In this document: one piece after another, positions 16,227 through 25,401 of the stretch
Layout: each line of letters opens with the position of its first letter
Position numbering within the stretch: the first letter of the stretch is position 1
DNA from: Bacteroidaceae bacterium
GTDB taxonomy: Bacteria; Bacteroidota; Bacteroidia; Bacteroidales; Bacteroidaceae
Assembly (NCBI GenBank): GCA_017617235.1
Contig: JAFZWQ010000008.1
Span: 36,694 to 100,693 of the forward strand
DNA length: 64,000 bases
Reading direction: 5' to 3'
Translations under genes and position numbers: made by a program
Notes under the pieces: model-generated
Told to the model about the DNA's origin: nothing
The model's input: the letters and a program-made list of their open reading frames with translations, nothing else
The model's database searches: none

Positions 16227-17069
16227 CTAATATTTTACTACCAAATTTTCGGTAACGATGGCCAGCAACTTCCATAAGGCGAGTAGAGGCATCAATTCCA
16301 AGGCGCAAAGGTACGCAAAAAGATGGAATATGCCATGCTTTTTCGAAAAAAAGATGCTGTAGGCCTTAAAAGAAAGTATAATTTTAAAAATTAGCAGGAT
16401 AAAAAGGAAAATCCAGATGGTTTTTGCGAAAGGTAAATGGAAATAGATGAAAGTGAGCAAAAGTGGGAAAAAGTGCAATGCTTCGACAAAAATGAGATAA
16501 GAAGCGCTGTCGTGCCACAATTTTTGTTGAGATTTCGGAAAGAATATCCAATTGATGAAATTGGTGATTATCTGCTTTGTGAAAAGCATGACCATGCAAC
16601 TTACTATATAGGTGCCCAACAGCCAATGGGGCGACAGCTGGTCCAGGAAGGTGTGGAAACGGTACTGGGCATAGGAAAACATGGCCAGTCCGCCCATGAA
16701 GGACATGATGAAGATGATGAGTATGCGGGCTTGCACCTCGTATCCTGTTTCTATGGCAAAGAGGCCTGTATGTTCGCGAGGGGCTGCAAAGAAATCCTTG
16801 GTTTGTTGCCTCAGCTGCTTCCGTGTCTTGTTGAAGGCGAAGACCAGAATGGCCATACAGATGATGAGGCTGAAGGATACCACATCGTCGCGCCAAAGTT
16901 GATAGGGCAGGGGCTCTGCACTCTCGCCCCAGGTGCGATAGGGAAGTTCCGTATGTAGCAGGTTGTTATCGGAGAAGTAGCCCGAGTATTGCTTGGGATG
17001 GAATCCGCTCAATGCCGATGTGCTGTCGGCACTCGCTTCCAATGTATCTATAATCAAATCTTCTCCCAA
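16227..17069 (-). CDS. DUF4271 multi-pass membrane protein
   Basis: 280 residues. After about 60 polar residues it has several hydrophobic helices (VVSFSLIICMAILVFAF, ARILIIFIMSFMGGLAMF, WLLGTYIVSCMVMLF, FVEALHFFPLLLTFIYF, IWIFLFILLIFKIIL, LFAYLCALELMPLLALW). It lies 16 bp upstream of hemD on the same strand, the arrangement typical of this family. The function is unknown; a role near heme synthesis or envelope biogenesis is only suggested by position. Confidence 0.88.
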   Translation of the reverse strand: MGEDLIIDTLEASADSTSALSGFHPKQYSGYFSDNNLLHTELPYRTWGESAEPLPYQLWRDDVVSFSLIICMAILVFAFNKTRKQLRQQTKDFFAAPREHTGLFAIETGYEVQARILIIFIMSFMGGLAMFSYAQYRFHTFLDQLSPHWLLGTYIVSCMVMLFTKQIITNFINWIFFPKSQQKLWHDSASYLIFVEALHFFPLLLTFIYFHLPFAKTIWIFLFILLIFKIILSFKAYSIFFSKKHGIFHLFAYLCALELMPLLALWKLLAIVTENLVVKY

Positions 17070-17087
17070 CTCTCTTACTTCTTACCT

Positions 17088-17675
17088 CTATATCTTGGCA
17101 AACCGTCTTATGCTTTCATCGATGAGAGGCGTTGTGAATACCATGTCGATAGCTTCCTCGGCTGTGGTGGCTACTCGCCAGATGTCGCGATGTGCATCCC
17201 GCATGAAATTCTCCTGCATGGAGCGTTCCAGGTGTTTGAGCAGATAGTCGTAGTATCCATCAATGTTCATGATGATGATAGGCTTCAGGTAAACCCCCAG
17301 TTGTTTCAGGGTGATGATTTCAAACAGTTCGTCCAAAGTTCCACATCCGCCAGGCAGCACAATGGCTGCGTCCGTCATGTCGTTGATGGTTTGCTTGCGG
17401 CTTTCCATATCCTGGGTCTCGATGATTTGCGTGAGTCCAGTATGGTGCCAGTTCTGTTCAATCATAAACGAGGGAATGACACCTATCACCTTACCACCTA
17501 CCTCGAGGGCAGCATCGCTGGCAGCCTGCATCAGTCCCATGTTGCCAGCACCGTTTACTTGGGTGACGCCTCTGAGTGCTAAGCCGCGTCCCAGTTGGCG
17601 AGCCACTTCGTAATAGATGGGCTTGATTTTGGTGCTCGATGCACAATATACAGCTACGCTCTTTATGTCGTTCAT
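17088..17675 (-). CDS. LOG family Rossmann-fold protein
   Basis: 195 residues from the ATG at 17675; the longer frame needs a TTG at 17693 within a minirepeat. The PGGCGTLDE motif and the upstream ESRKQTINDMTDA arrangement mark LOG/TIGR00730 proteins, which release a free base from nucleoside monophosphates (cytokinin-type phosphoribohydrolases); the role in bacteria of this group is not settled. The protein is cytoplasmic. The upstream gap to metK is filled by the minirepeat array at 17681-17733. Confidence 0.88.
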   Translation of the reverse strand: MNDIKSVAVYCASSTKIKPIYYEVARQLGRGLALRGVTQVNGAGNMGLMQAASDAALEVGGKVIGVIPSFMIEQNWHHTGLTQIIETQDMESRKQTINDMTDAAIVLPGGCGTLDELFEIITLKQLGVYLKPIIIMNIDGYYDYLLKHLERSMQENFMRDAHRDIWRVATTAEEAIDMVFTTPLIDESIRRFAKI

Positions 17676-17680
17676 GTTGC

Positions 17681-17733
17681 TTTCAATCTTCAACTTTCAA
17701 TCTTCAATTTTCAATCTTCAATCTTCAATCTTG
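17681..17733. repeat. Minirepeat array between the LOG gene and metK
   Basis: Seven or so tandem TTCAATCTT / TTCAATTTT / TTCAACTTT words. On the coding (minus) strand they read AAGATTGAAGATTGA, so they supply the last codons (KIED) and the stop of metK. The same family occurs at 5911-5953, 14786-14813, 41981-42033, 58014-58048 and 58372-58436. Confidence 0.8.
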
Positions 17734-18980
17734 AAAGCTTCCTTGATGCGTTCTACATAGTCGAGTTTTTCCCAGGTGAAGAGCTCTACTTCCATGGTTT
17801 TCGTCTCATTGTAGAGTGAGGTGTAGGTCTTCTTCACTACCTGTGGTTCGCGGCCCATGTGTCCGTAGGCAGCTGTCTCCTCATAGATGGGATTGCGCAG
17901 TTTCAGTCGCTGTTCAATGGCATAGGGACGCAGGTCGAACAGTTCGCTGATTTTCTGGGCAATCTCGCCGTCTGTCATTTTGACGTGACTGCGTCCGTAG
18001 GTATCCACAAAGATGCTTACGGGTTCTGCCACACCAATGGCATAGCTGATTTGTACCAGCATTTCGTCTGCCACACCGGCTGCCACCATGTTTTTGGCAA
18101 TATGGCGTGCGGCATAGGCTGCAGAGCGGTCAACCTTAGAAGGGTCTTTGCCAGAGAATGCACCACCACCGTGTGCACCCTTGCCTCCGTAGGTATCCAC
18201 GATAATCTTGCGACCCGTCAGTCCTGTGTCACCATGAGGACCTCCAATGACGAACTTACCCGTGGGATTCACGTGATAGGTTATCTCGTCGTTGAAGAGG
18301 CTAAGCACCTGTGGACTCTTGATGGTTGCTTTCACACGTGGAATAAGGATATTGATGACATCCTCGCGGATTTGCTGCTGCATAGCTTCATCGCTGGCAA
18401 ATTCATCGTGCTGGGTGCTGACTACAATAGTGTCGATGCGCTGGGGACGGTTCTGGTCATCGTATTCAATGGTCACCTGACTTTTGGCATCCGGACGCAG
18501 GTAGGTCATTACCTTGCCTTCGCGACGGATGTCTGCCAATACACGCAGCAACCTATGTGCCAAGTCTAGGCTTAACGGCATGTAGTTCTCTGTTTCGTTG
18601 GTGGCATAGCCAAACATCATGCCTTGGTCGCCAGCACCTTGATTCTCACGGTCTGCACGATCCACACCACGATTAATGTCATCGCTCTGTTCGTGAATGG
18701 CAGAGAGCACACCACACGAGTTTCCTTCAAACATGTAATCGCTCTTGGTGTATCCAATGCGGTTGATAACTTCGCGGGCAATGCGCTGGAGGTCAACGTA
18801 TGCCTGAGATTTCACCTCGCCAGCCATGATGACTTGACCTGTGGTAACGAGTGTTTCGCAAGCTACCTTTGATTCAGGGTCAAATGCCAGCAATTTGTCC
18901 AATACGGCATCGGAAATCTGATCGGCCACCTTATCGGGATGACCCTCGGAAACGGATTCTGAAGTAAATAAATAACCCAT
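17718..18980 (-). CDS. metK: S-adenosylmethionine synthase
   Basis: 420 residues from the ATG at 18980; the frame extends only to a TTG at 18986. It makes SAM from methionine and ATP. Family motifs are [23 protein letters not shown] (ATP-binding hexapeptide region), [40 protein letters not shown]. It is about 40 residues longer than the E. coli enzyme, typical of Bacteroidetes. The C-terminal FKIED and the stop come from the neighbouring minirepeat. Between the start and tRNA-Leu is a leader with a GATGAAC-GGACT-GTTCATC hairpin (19040-19058); I do not recognise a known SAM riboswitch there. Confidence 0.96.
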   Translation of the reverse strand: MGYLFTSESVSEGHPDKVADQISDAVLDKLLAFDPESKVACETLVTTGQVIMAGEVKSQAYVDLQRIAREVINRIGYTKSDYMFEGNSCGVLSAIHEQSDDINRGVDRADRENQGAGDQGMMFGYATNETENYMPLSLDLAHRLLRVLADIRREGKVMTYLRPDAKSQVTIEYDDQNRPQRIDTIVVSTQHDEFASDEAMQQQIREDVINILIPRVKATIKSPQVLSLFNDEITYHVNPTGKFVIGGPHGDTGLTGRKIIVDTYGGKGAHGGGAFSGKDPSKVDRSAAYAARHIAKNMVAAGVADEMLVQISYAIGVAEPVSIFVDTYGRSHVKMTDGEIAQKISELFDLRPYAIEQRLKLRNPIYEETAAYGHMGREPQVVKKTYTSLYNETKTMEVELFTWEKLDYVERIKEAFKIED

Positions 18981-19129
18981 AGTCAATTCTTTATTATATT
19001 AATAATTCACGATGGGAAAGAGTCAGGCTTGGAATGCATGATGAACAGTCCGTTCATCGTTTTAGCATTTTTTATTGTGGTTGCAAGCAGCCCAAATCTG
19101 TCCACATTCTTTCTTTTATCTTTGCAATA

Positions 19130-19168
19130 CTGAAAAACGGAGATTGATTGCTCGCCCTCCGTTTTCAG
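19130..19168. terminator. Terminator hairpin after tRNA-Leu
   Basis: CTGAAAAACGGAG (19130-19142) pairs with CTCCGTTTTCAG (19157-19168). On the minus strand it directly follows the tRNA and ends in a T-rich arm, so it probably ends the tRNA transcript before metK. Confidence 0.7.
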
Positions 19169-19250
19169 TACCCAGAGCCGGGGTCGAACCGGCACGGGTT
19201 GCCCCACTGGTGTTTGAGACCAGCGCGTCTACCGATTCCGCCATCTGGGC
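19169..19250 (-). tRNA. tRNA-Leu (anticodon CAA)
   Basis: 82 nt on the minus strand. The acceptor arms GCCCAGA and TCTGGGT pair with a terminal G-U; the anticodon stem CTGGT/ACCAG encloses the loop CTCAAAC with anticodon CAA, reading UUG. The TPsiC arm has GGTTCGACCCC. The long variable arm of a class II tRNA is present (GTGGGGCAACCCGT region). CCA is not encoded. Its own promoter lies just upstream. Confidence 0.95.
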
Positions 19251-19263
19251 TTCTTTGCGGGTG

Positions 19264-19295
19264 CAAAGTTAGTGCAAATTGAGTGAATAACCAAA
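19264..19295 (-). promoter_or_regulatory. Promoter of tRNA-Leu
   Basis: On the minus strand TTTG (19292-19295), 20-bp spacer, TAACTTTG (19264-19271), just upstream of the tRNA. The rest of the gap up to 19580 holds the promoter and operator-like sites of the S24 gene and nothing else that I recognise. Confidence 0.65.
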
Positions 19296-19487
19296 TTTTT
19301 ATTTGAGTTTTTCCGAAATGTAGCCTAAGTTCGAGGCTCAAAGTGACTCAAAGTTAGGTCATTTCTGCGACACAGCCAAACTTTTCCCTGTTTTTTTAGT
19401 TTTTCGACCTTAGATTGATGCCAAGATAGAGTAGTTGATGCCGTCGCATTGAACGGATGTGGTTTCCTTGTATTACTAAATATGAAA

Positions 19488-19553
19488 TATCAAATGAAAA
19501 TATAAATTATTTGATAAAATATTTGGTAATATATAAAATAATTGATAACTTTG
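19488..19553 (+). promoter_or_regulatory. Promoter and operator-like sites of the S24 repressor gene
   Basis: TTTG (19522-19525), 20-bp spacer, TAACTTTG (19546-19553) form a complete promoter. Just upstream TATCAAAT (19488-19495) and ATTTGATA (19509-19516) are an 8-bp inverted pair, and related words ATTTGGTA (19521) and ATTGATA (19541) overlap the promoter. This fits self-repression by the downstream HTH protein, which is inference. Confidence 0.55.
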
Positions 19554-19580
19554 CATCAGAAAACTAATAAAACGACGCAA

Positions 19581-20222
19581 ATGGACGCAAGAGAAATACT
19601 GAAAACCCTCATCCGCGAGTATGGTGGCACACAGAAGGTGTTTGCCTCGATAATTGGTACCACACAGCCCACCATAGCGAACTGGATGGCGCAAAACCAA
19701 ATTCCTGAGGGTGGCATTGCCAAGATTTGCCGTGCATTGCCTGATGTCTCTTTCGAATGGCTTACAGGACAGGAGGATACACCCCGTAGCGGCTATCAGG
19801 ATGAATCAGCAGCCGATGCAATGCCGATGGTGGGAAAGCCTTATTATAATCGTATGCCAGCTAGTGCAGGTCAGTTGACGATGGGCGACAATAATGTTAC
19901 CACTGAGCGTATTTATATTCCAGGAATCCAAGTGTCAGCTTATTTCCCTGTAGTGGGCAATTCGATGGATCCAACCATACAGAGTGGTGACATCGTGGGC
20001 ATTCGTCAGTTGGACAATCTGAGTCGCATACGTCCTAATGACATATACCTTATTTTTACGCGCGATAACGAGCGTATGCTCAAGCGCATCAAGGGTGTCA
20101 ACGGTAACGACCCCTATCTGACGCTCTATAGTGATAATCCAGCTTACGACCCCTTTCCTGTGCTGAAGGAACAGATTCTAATAGTCTATAAGGTCGTTTG
20201 TATTATTAGATCTTTGGAATAA
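19581..20222 (+). CDS. HTH transcriptional regulator with S24 peptidase domain
   Basis: 213 residues from the ATG at 19581; the frame opens at 19542, but the promoter -7 box overlaps that part. The N-terminal helix-turn-helix (YGGTQKVFASIIGTTQPTIANWM) is followed by a linker and a LexA/CI-type S24 domain with the Ser in VVGNSMDPTIQSGD and the Lys in ERMLKRIKG. Proteins of this layout are repressors that may self-cleave on DNA damage. There is no visible Ala-Gly or Cys-Gly cleavage site that I can assign with confidence. It could be a phage-type remnant or a resident stress regulator. A 47-aa membrane peptide and an LtaS-like gene follow. Confidence 0.88.
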   Translation: MDAREILKTLIREYGGTQKVFASIIGTTQPTIANWMAQNQIPEGGIAKICRALPDVSFEWLTGQEDTPRSGYQDESAADAMPMVGKPYYNRMPASAGQLTMGDNNVTTERIYIPGIQVSAYFPVVGNSMDPTIQSGDIVGIRQLDNLSRIRPNDIYLIFTRDNERMLKRIKGVNGNDPYLTLYSDNPAYDPFPVLKEQILIVYKVVCIIRSLE

Positions 20223-20241
20223 CCGATAAAAACAATATACT

Positions 20242-20385
20242 ATGGAAAAAATCATTAGACTCATGACCAATGGTCGAACTATCCATGAACAGACAAAGTT
20301 GGTAGAACAGATGAACGAGTTGGCAGAATACATCGGTGTTGCCCTTGCCTGCACGACTGTCCTTGCCGCCATGACTATCTTTTAG
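20242..20385 (+). CDS. Small membrane peptide, 47 residues
   Basis: ATG at 20242, TAG at 20383-20385, 19 bp after the S24 gene stop. It starts MEKIIRLMTNGRTIHEQTK and ends with a hydrophobic helix (YIGVALACTTVLAAMTIF). No family is recognised. Its spacing suggests co-transcription with the repressor. The length and the single C-terminal membrane helix would fit a toxin-like or regulatory small protein, which is inference. Confidence 0.5.
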   Translation: MEKIIRLMTNGRTIHEQTKLVEQMNELAEYIGVALACTTVLAAMTIF

Positions 20386-20394
20386 GTGAGTTTA

Positions 20395-20501
20395 TTTGAA
20401 ATTTCGCTCACTTAATCGTATCTTTAACCTTTGGTTTAAAATACTCACGTTTGGAAAACTGCAAACATTTTTGCGTTTTCGCTCACTTAATCGTATCTTT
20501 G
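20395..20501 (+). promoter_or_regulatory. Duplicated promoter upstream of the LtaS-like gene
   Basis: A 24-bp sequence (20402-20425) recurs exactly at 20477-20500, 75 bp apart. Each copy ends in a -7 box, TATCTTTA (20419-20426) and TATCTTTG (20494-20501), and each has TTTG 20 bp upstream (20395-20398; 20470-20473). The second copy matches the consensus fully and is probably the active one; the first has lost the final G. Confidence 0.65.
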
Positions 20502-20521
20502 CAGGCGAAAACTGCAATGAA

Positions 20522-22330
20522 ATGAAACAACGCGTTCTTTTTCTGATTCGCTACTATATACTCAGTGTAGCTCTCTTTCTGGTAGCTAAGGTGGTGTTTA
20601 TGCTGACCAATTGTGCCAGTCATCCCTTTCGGGCGGGCGACCTCTTCGATGTACTTGCTCATGGATTCACCCTTGACCTTTCCACAGCGCTATATTTTCT
20701 TATTATACCCCTGTTAATCACCATTGTCAGCATATGGTATACAGGACGTGGACTCACTTGGGCCTATCGCCTATGGGCTGTTGTTACGGCGATAGCTTTT
20801 TCGCTGGCCTTTGCAGCCGACACAGCCCTTTATCCTCATTGGGGTTATAAACTGGATGCTTCGTGCCTTCAATATTTGGCTTCTCCCGCCGCCGCAGCGG
20901 CGAGTGTGCCAACATGGCAACTTATAATGGGCCTTATAGGTCTTATAGCTCTTATGGGCTTTATCGGATGGGGTTATTGGAAACTGTGGCAACCCCTGAA
21001 ACGTCTGAAACGTCGTTGGCCTTATGCCTGTCTCTGTATTTTGAGTATTCCCCTGATATTCATTGGTATTAGAGGAGGTGTGGACAAGTCTACCACCAAC
21101 ATCGGACAGGTTTACTATTCACAAAATGCTTTTTTGAATCATTCGGCTGTGAACCCTGTTTTCAGCTTTCTTTCTTCGTTTGAAGGTTCTATGCGCAGCG
21201 ATGTGCATTATGAATTTTTCAATAGCGAGCGGTGCGACAGCCTTTTAGTTGGTGTTTTCGACACCCTTAGCATACAGCCCGATACCCTGTTGCGTACTCA
21301 GCGTCCCAACATTGTTTTGGTAATGTTGGAAAGTGCTGGTGGACAGTTTACCAAGATAGGTGGGCGCGATGATATCATGCCGAACTTTAATCGCCTTTGT
21401 GATGAAGGTATCTATTTTTCTGAGTGCTATGCTAATTCGTTCCGTACAGACCGTGCTACAGTCAGTATTTGGGGTGGTTGGCCCGCCTTTCCTACAATCT
21501 CTTTACAGAAGATTCCTGCTAAGAACCAGTCATTACCCGGTATTGCCCGTTCGCTGTGTGAGGCTGGGTACGATAGTCATTACTATTATGGTGGAGATAT
21601 AAATTTCACTAAGAAAGGAAGCTATCTTGTCAACGCTGGTTTTGAACGTTTTACATGGATGGAAGATTTCACCCGTCAGGAGCGTAAAACAGCTCAGTGG
21701 GGTGTCTGCGACAGTATTGTTTTTACTCGCATTCTGCAAGAGATTCGTGGGTGGTCGGAAAATGAAAAAACGCCCCATCTCATCGGTTATAATACCCTTT
21801 CGAGTCACGAGCCTTGGGATGTTCCCATACAGGTGCTTGATGATAAGGTAGAGAATGCTTTCTACTATTTGGATCAGTGCATTAATCATTTTGTCACAGA
21901 ACTACGCAGAATGCCACAATGGGACAATCTGCTCTTGATTTTTATACCTGACCATGGTGTGGTGCACAATGGGTTGGATGAAAATTCGCAGTTGAAAATG
22001 CATATTCCCATCTTGTGGATAGGTGGTGCTGTACGTCAGCCTCGTGTGGTGGATGTGGTATGCAATCAGAGCGATCAGGCTGCGACCCTGTTAGGACAAT
22101 TGGGACTGCCCCATGGGAAGTTCCGATTTAGTCGTGACGTTTTCTCGCAGAACTATACACAACCCTTTGCTTATCACACCTTTAATAACGGATTTTCTAT
22201 GGTGGACAGCACACGTTTTGTGGTTTATGATTTAACCAGTAACCAGACTGTCGTGGGTAACGCTCCTGACCTTATTGAACGGGGTAAAGCTATTCTGCAG
22301 ATTACTAGCGAAGATTTGAATCTACGGTAA
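20522..22330 (+). CDS. LTA synthase-like sulfatase-fold membrane enzyme
   Basis: 602 residues from the ATG at 20522; the 126-nt upstream open frame contains the duplicated promoter and is not coding. Five or so N-terminal membrane helices (YYILSVALFLVAKVVFML, STALYFLIIPLLITIVSIW, AVVTAIAFSLAFAADTALY, WQLIMGLIGLIALMGFIGW, YACLCILSIPLIFIGI) precede a periplasmic alkaline-phosphatase-fold domain with NIVLVMLESAGG, the nucleophile Thr region FRTDRATVS and the metal site FIPDHGVVH. Such enzymes transfer phosphoglycerol or phosphoethanolamine to envelope glycans. It is not a formylglycine sulfatase (no CxPxR). The substrate is unknown. Confidence 0.88.
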   Translation: MKQRVLFLIRYYILSVALFLVAKVVFMLTNCASHPFRAGDLFDVLAHGFTLDLSTALYFLIIPLLITIVSIWYTGRGLTWAYRLWAVVTAIAFSLAFAADTALYPHWGYKLDASCLQYLASPAAAAASVPTWQLIMGLIGLIALMGFIGWGYWKLWQPLKRLKRRWPYACLCILSIPLIFIGIRGGVDKSTTNIGQVYYSQNAFLNHSAVNPVFSFLSSFEGSMRSDVHYEFFNSERCDSLLVGVFDTLSIQPDTLLRTQRPNIVLVMLESAGGQFTKIGGRDDIMPNFNRLCDEGIYFSECYANSFRTDRATVSIWGGWPAFPTISLQKIPAKNQSLPGIARSLCEAGYDSHYYYGGDINFTKKGSYLVNAGFERFTWMEDFTRQERKTAQWGVCDSIVFTRILQEIRGWSENEKTPHLIGYNTLSSHEPWDVPIQVLDDKVENAFYYLDQCINHFVTELRRMPQWDNLLLIFIPDHGVVHNGLDENSQLKMHIPILWIGGAVRQPRVVDVVCNQSDQAATLLGQLGLPHGKFRFSRDVFSQNYTQPFAYHTFNNGFSMVDSTRFVVYDLTSNQTVVGNAPDLIERGKAILQITSEDLNLR

Positions 22331-22468
22331 TTTCGTAAAATTCATTACTAACACCTGTCGTTTTAGGTTCTCTTTTTCTGGAAATTGCAAATATATTTGG
22401 CCTATGGCCTTATTTTGTCACGACTCAGCAAAAGAAAATCATTTCCTTTTGCGTTCGCTGCTCCAAAA

Positions 22469-22500
22469 TTTGCATTTCCGCTTAATTTACACTATCTTTG
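22469..22500 (+). promoter_or_regulatory. Promoter of leuS
   Basis: TTTG (22469-22472), 20-bp spacer, TATCTTTG (22493-22500), 27 bp before the leuS ATG. Confidence 0.7.
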
Positions 22501-22527
22501 CGCGAAAATTACAACCATCTAAAAACA

Positions 22528-25380
22528 ATGGCAAAAGAATACAACTTTAGAGAGATTGAAAAGAAGTGGCATCAGCGTTGGATAGAACAGCAGACTTATC
22601 ACGTCACAGAAGACGCCACACGTCCCAAGTTCTACGTACTGAATATGTTCCCTTATCCCAGCGGTGCGGGACTGCACGTTGGTCACCCTTTAGGCTATAT
22701 AGCCAGTGACATATATGCCCGTTACAAGCGTTTGCAGGGCTTTAATGTATTGAACCCCATGGGCTATGATGCCTATGGTCTTCCTGCGGAGCAGTATGCC
22801 ATCAAGACGGGACAACACCCTGAGAAGACAACATTTGCCAACATCGACCGCTATCGCGAGCAGTTGGACAAGATAGGTTTCAGTTTCGACTGGGATCGAG
22901 AGGTACGTACCTGTACCCCCAATTACTACAAGTGGACGCAATGGGCGTTCCAGAAGATGTACAACTCGTACTTCGACGAGGAACTGCAGAAGGCACAGCC
23001 CATTGAGAAACTCATTGAGAAGTTCAAGGCAGAAGGCACATGGCCTGCCGATGAGAAAGAACAAAGTGAACTGCTGATGCAATACCGTCTGGCTTATCTG
23101 GGCGAAACCATGGTGAACTGGTGTCCTGCCTTGGGCACCGTACTGGCCAATGACGAGGTGGTAAATGGCGTCAGCGAGCGTGGCGGTTATCCCGTAGAAC
23201 AGAAGAAAATGCGCCAATGGTGTCTGCGTGTCAGCGCCTATAGCCAGCGTTTGCTGGACGGTCTGGAGACCATTCAGTGGAGCGAGAGCATCAAGGAGAC
23301 ACAGAAGAACTGGATTGGACGCAGCGAGGGTACTGAGGTAGAGATTAAAGTGCTAGACAGCGATGTCGATTTTACCATCTTCACAACTCGTGCCGACACC
23401 ATGTTTGGTGTAACCTTCTTTGTTCTGGCTCCTGAAAGTGAGTTGGTGGACAAGGTGACCACTCCCGACCAGCGTGCTGCTGTTGACGAATACATCAAAT
23501 ATGTTAAGAGCCGCACCGAGCGTGAGCGTATGATTGACCACACCGTAACAGGTGTTTTCAGTGGTGCCTACGGTATCAACCCTATCACTGGCGACAAGTG
23601 TCCCATCTATGTGGCAGAATACGTGTTGGCAGGTTACGGAACAGGTGCCATCATGGCGGTTCCTGCTCATGATAGTCGTGACTATGCTTTTGCCAAGCAC
23701 TTCAATTTGCCCATCATTCCATTGGTGGAGGGTGCCGATGTTAGTGAGGAGAGCTACGATGCCAAGGAAGGTATTGTGATGAACTCACCCATCAGTCCAG
23801 ATAAGAGTGTGAACTATGATGGAGAGAGCCTGAACTTGAATGGTAAGACCATCAAGGAGGCCATTGCTGAGACCAAACGTTTTGTAAAGGCTCACAACCT
23901 GGGTCGTGTGAAGGTGAATTACCGTCTGCGTGATGCTATCTTCAGTCGTCAGCGCTATTGGGGTGAACCCTTCCCCGTATACTACAAGAACGGTATTCCA
24001 CAGATGATTCCTGAAGAGTGCCTGCCCATTGAGTTGCCACAGGTCGACAAATTCCTTCCTACCGAGACTGGCGAGCCTCCATTGGGTAATGCCACCAAGT
24101 GGGCTTGGGATGAAAAGAACAAGAAGATTGTGGAGAACAGTCTCATCGACGAGAAGAACATCTTCCCCATCGAGTTATACACCATGCCTGGCTTTGCGGG
24201 ATCAAGTGCTTACTATCTGCGTTATATGGACCCCCACAACAATGAAGCTTTGGTAAGTGAGAATGCAGCTTCCTATTGGCAGAATGTAGACTTGTACGTG
24301 GGAGGTAGCGAGCATGCTACGGGTCACTTGATTTACAGCCGTTTCTGGAACAAGTTCCTTTTCGACTTGGGCGTTAGCAAGAAGGATGAGCCCTTCCAGA
24401 AACTCATCAATCAGGGCATGATTCAGGGTTGGTCAAGTTTCGTATATCGTCTAAGAAACACCAACAAGTTTGTCAGCTTCGACCTTTTGGAAGAGAAGTA
24501 CGACGATGCCAAAAAGAAGAACCTGTACTACTATCAGGGAACGGAAGCTGACCCTGTATATGCTGATATCAGTATGGTCAATGGTAATGTGTTGGATGTA
24601 GAGAAGATACGTCAGTGGACACCCGAGTTCCGCGATGGTGAGTTTATCCTGAACCAGAACGGCCAGTACATTGTCAGCCAGGCTATTGAGAAGATGTCTA
24701 AGTCTAAGTATAACGTGGTGAATCCCGATGATATCTGCGAGAATTATGGTGCCGATACGTTGCGTCTGTACGAAATGTTCCTGGGTCCCATCGAGCAGTC
24801 TAAGCCTTGGGATGTAGCAGGTATCGATGGCTGTTTCCGTTTCCTGAAGAAGTTCTGGGGTCTTGCTCAGAATATTCTGAATAACCAGAGTACTCAGAAT
24901 AATCCGACTGCAGAAGAGATGAAGGCTCTGCATAAGCTTATCAAGAAGGTAACTGCCGACATCGAGGAGTTCTCGTACAATACCAGCATCTCTGCCTTCA
25001 TGGTAGCTGTGAACGAACTGTCACAGTTGAAGTGTGCAAACCGTACTATTCTGGAACAGATGGTTGTATTGATAGCCCCCTTCTGTCCCCACATTGCTGA
25101 GGATTTGTGGGAGGCTTTGGGACATCAAACCTCTGTTTGCGATGCCCATTGGCCTGTTTTCGACGAGAAATATCTGGTGGAATCAATGGTGAAGATGCCT
25201 GTGCAGTTCAACGGCAAAGTGCGCTTCACGCTGGAACTGCCTGTTGATATGCCTAAAGAGGATGTTGAAAAGGCTGCCCTTGAAAGTCCCGATGCTGCTA
25301 AATACCTCGAAGGTCAGCAGATCGTTAAGACCGTTGTGGTGCCTGGTCGCATTATCAATATTGTAATCAAACCTCTCTAA
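22528..25380 (+). CDS. leuS: Leucyl-tRNA synthetase
   Basis: 950 residues from the ATG at 22528; the ORF opens at 22498 within the -7 box, so the later start is chosen. It is a class I synthetase: HIGH-like HVGH in [16 protein letters not shown] and KMSKS in [14 protein letters not shown]. The CP1 editing domain (about residues 230-430) shows [18 protein letters not shown] and [18 protein letters not shown] long insert common in Bacteroidetes is present before the editing domain ([18 protein letters not shown]). It starts a long plus-strand run of core genes. Confidence 0.97.
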   Translation: MAKEYNFREIEKKWHQRWIEQQTYHVTEDATRPKFYVLNMFPYPSGAGLHVGHPLGYIASDIYARYKRLQGFNVLNPMGYDAYGLPAEQYAIKTGQHPEKTTFANIDRYREQLDKIGFSFDWDREVRTCTPNYYKWTQWAFQKMYNSYFDEELQKAQPIEKLIEKFKAEGTWPADEKEQSELLMQYRLAYLGETMVNWCPALGTVLANDEVVNGVSERGGYPVEQKKMRQWCLRVSAYSQRLLDGLETIQWSESIKETQKNWIGRSEGTEVEIKVLDSDVDFTIFTTRADTMFGVTFFVLAPESELVDKVTTPDQRAAVDEYIKYVKSRTERERMIDHTVTGVFSGAYGINPITGDKCPIYVAEYVLAGYGTGAIMAVPAHDSRDYAFAKHFNLPIIPLVEGADVSEESYDAKEGIVMNSPISPDKSVNYDGESLNLNGKTIKEAIAETKRFVKAHNLGRVKVNYRLRDAIFSRQRYWGEPFPVYYKNGIPQMIPEECLPIELPQVDKFLPTETGEPPLGNATKWAWDEKNKKIVENSLIDEKNIFPIELYTMPGFAGSSAYYLRYMDPHNNEALVSENAASYWQNVDLYVGGSEHATGHLIYSRFWNKFLFDLGVSKKDEPFQKLINQGMIQGWSSFVYRLRNTNKFVSFDLLEEKYDDAKKKNLYYYQGTEADPVYADISMVNGNVLDVEKIRQWTPEFRDGEFILNQNGQYIVSQAIEKMSKSKYNVVNPDDICENYGADTLRLYEMFLGPIEQSKPWDVAGIDGCFRFLKKFWGLAQNILNNQSTQNNPTAEEMKALHKLIKKVTADIEEFSYNTSISAFMVAVNELSQLKCANRTILEQMVVLIAPFCPHIAEDLWEALGHQTSVCDAHWPVFDEKYLVESMVKMPVQFNGKVRFTLELPVDMPKEDVEKAALESPDAAKYLEGQQIVKTVVVPGRIINIVIKPL

Positions 25381-25401
25381 TTAATACTATGCTCTAATAC
25401 T

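Noticed and set aside
17681-17733. Possible CRISPR array
   Set aside because: Units are only 9 bp, tandem without spacers, and no cas genes are present. No CRISPR array was seen anywhere in the window.
18981-19128. SAM riboswitch before metK
   Set aside because: Only a simple 7-bp hairpin is visible; I could not match it to SAM-I, SAM-II or related motifs.
20396-20521. N-terminal extension of the LtaS-like protein
   Set aside because: The stretch is a duplicated promoter; the protein begins with a membrane helix right after the ATG at 20522.
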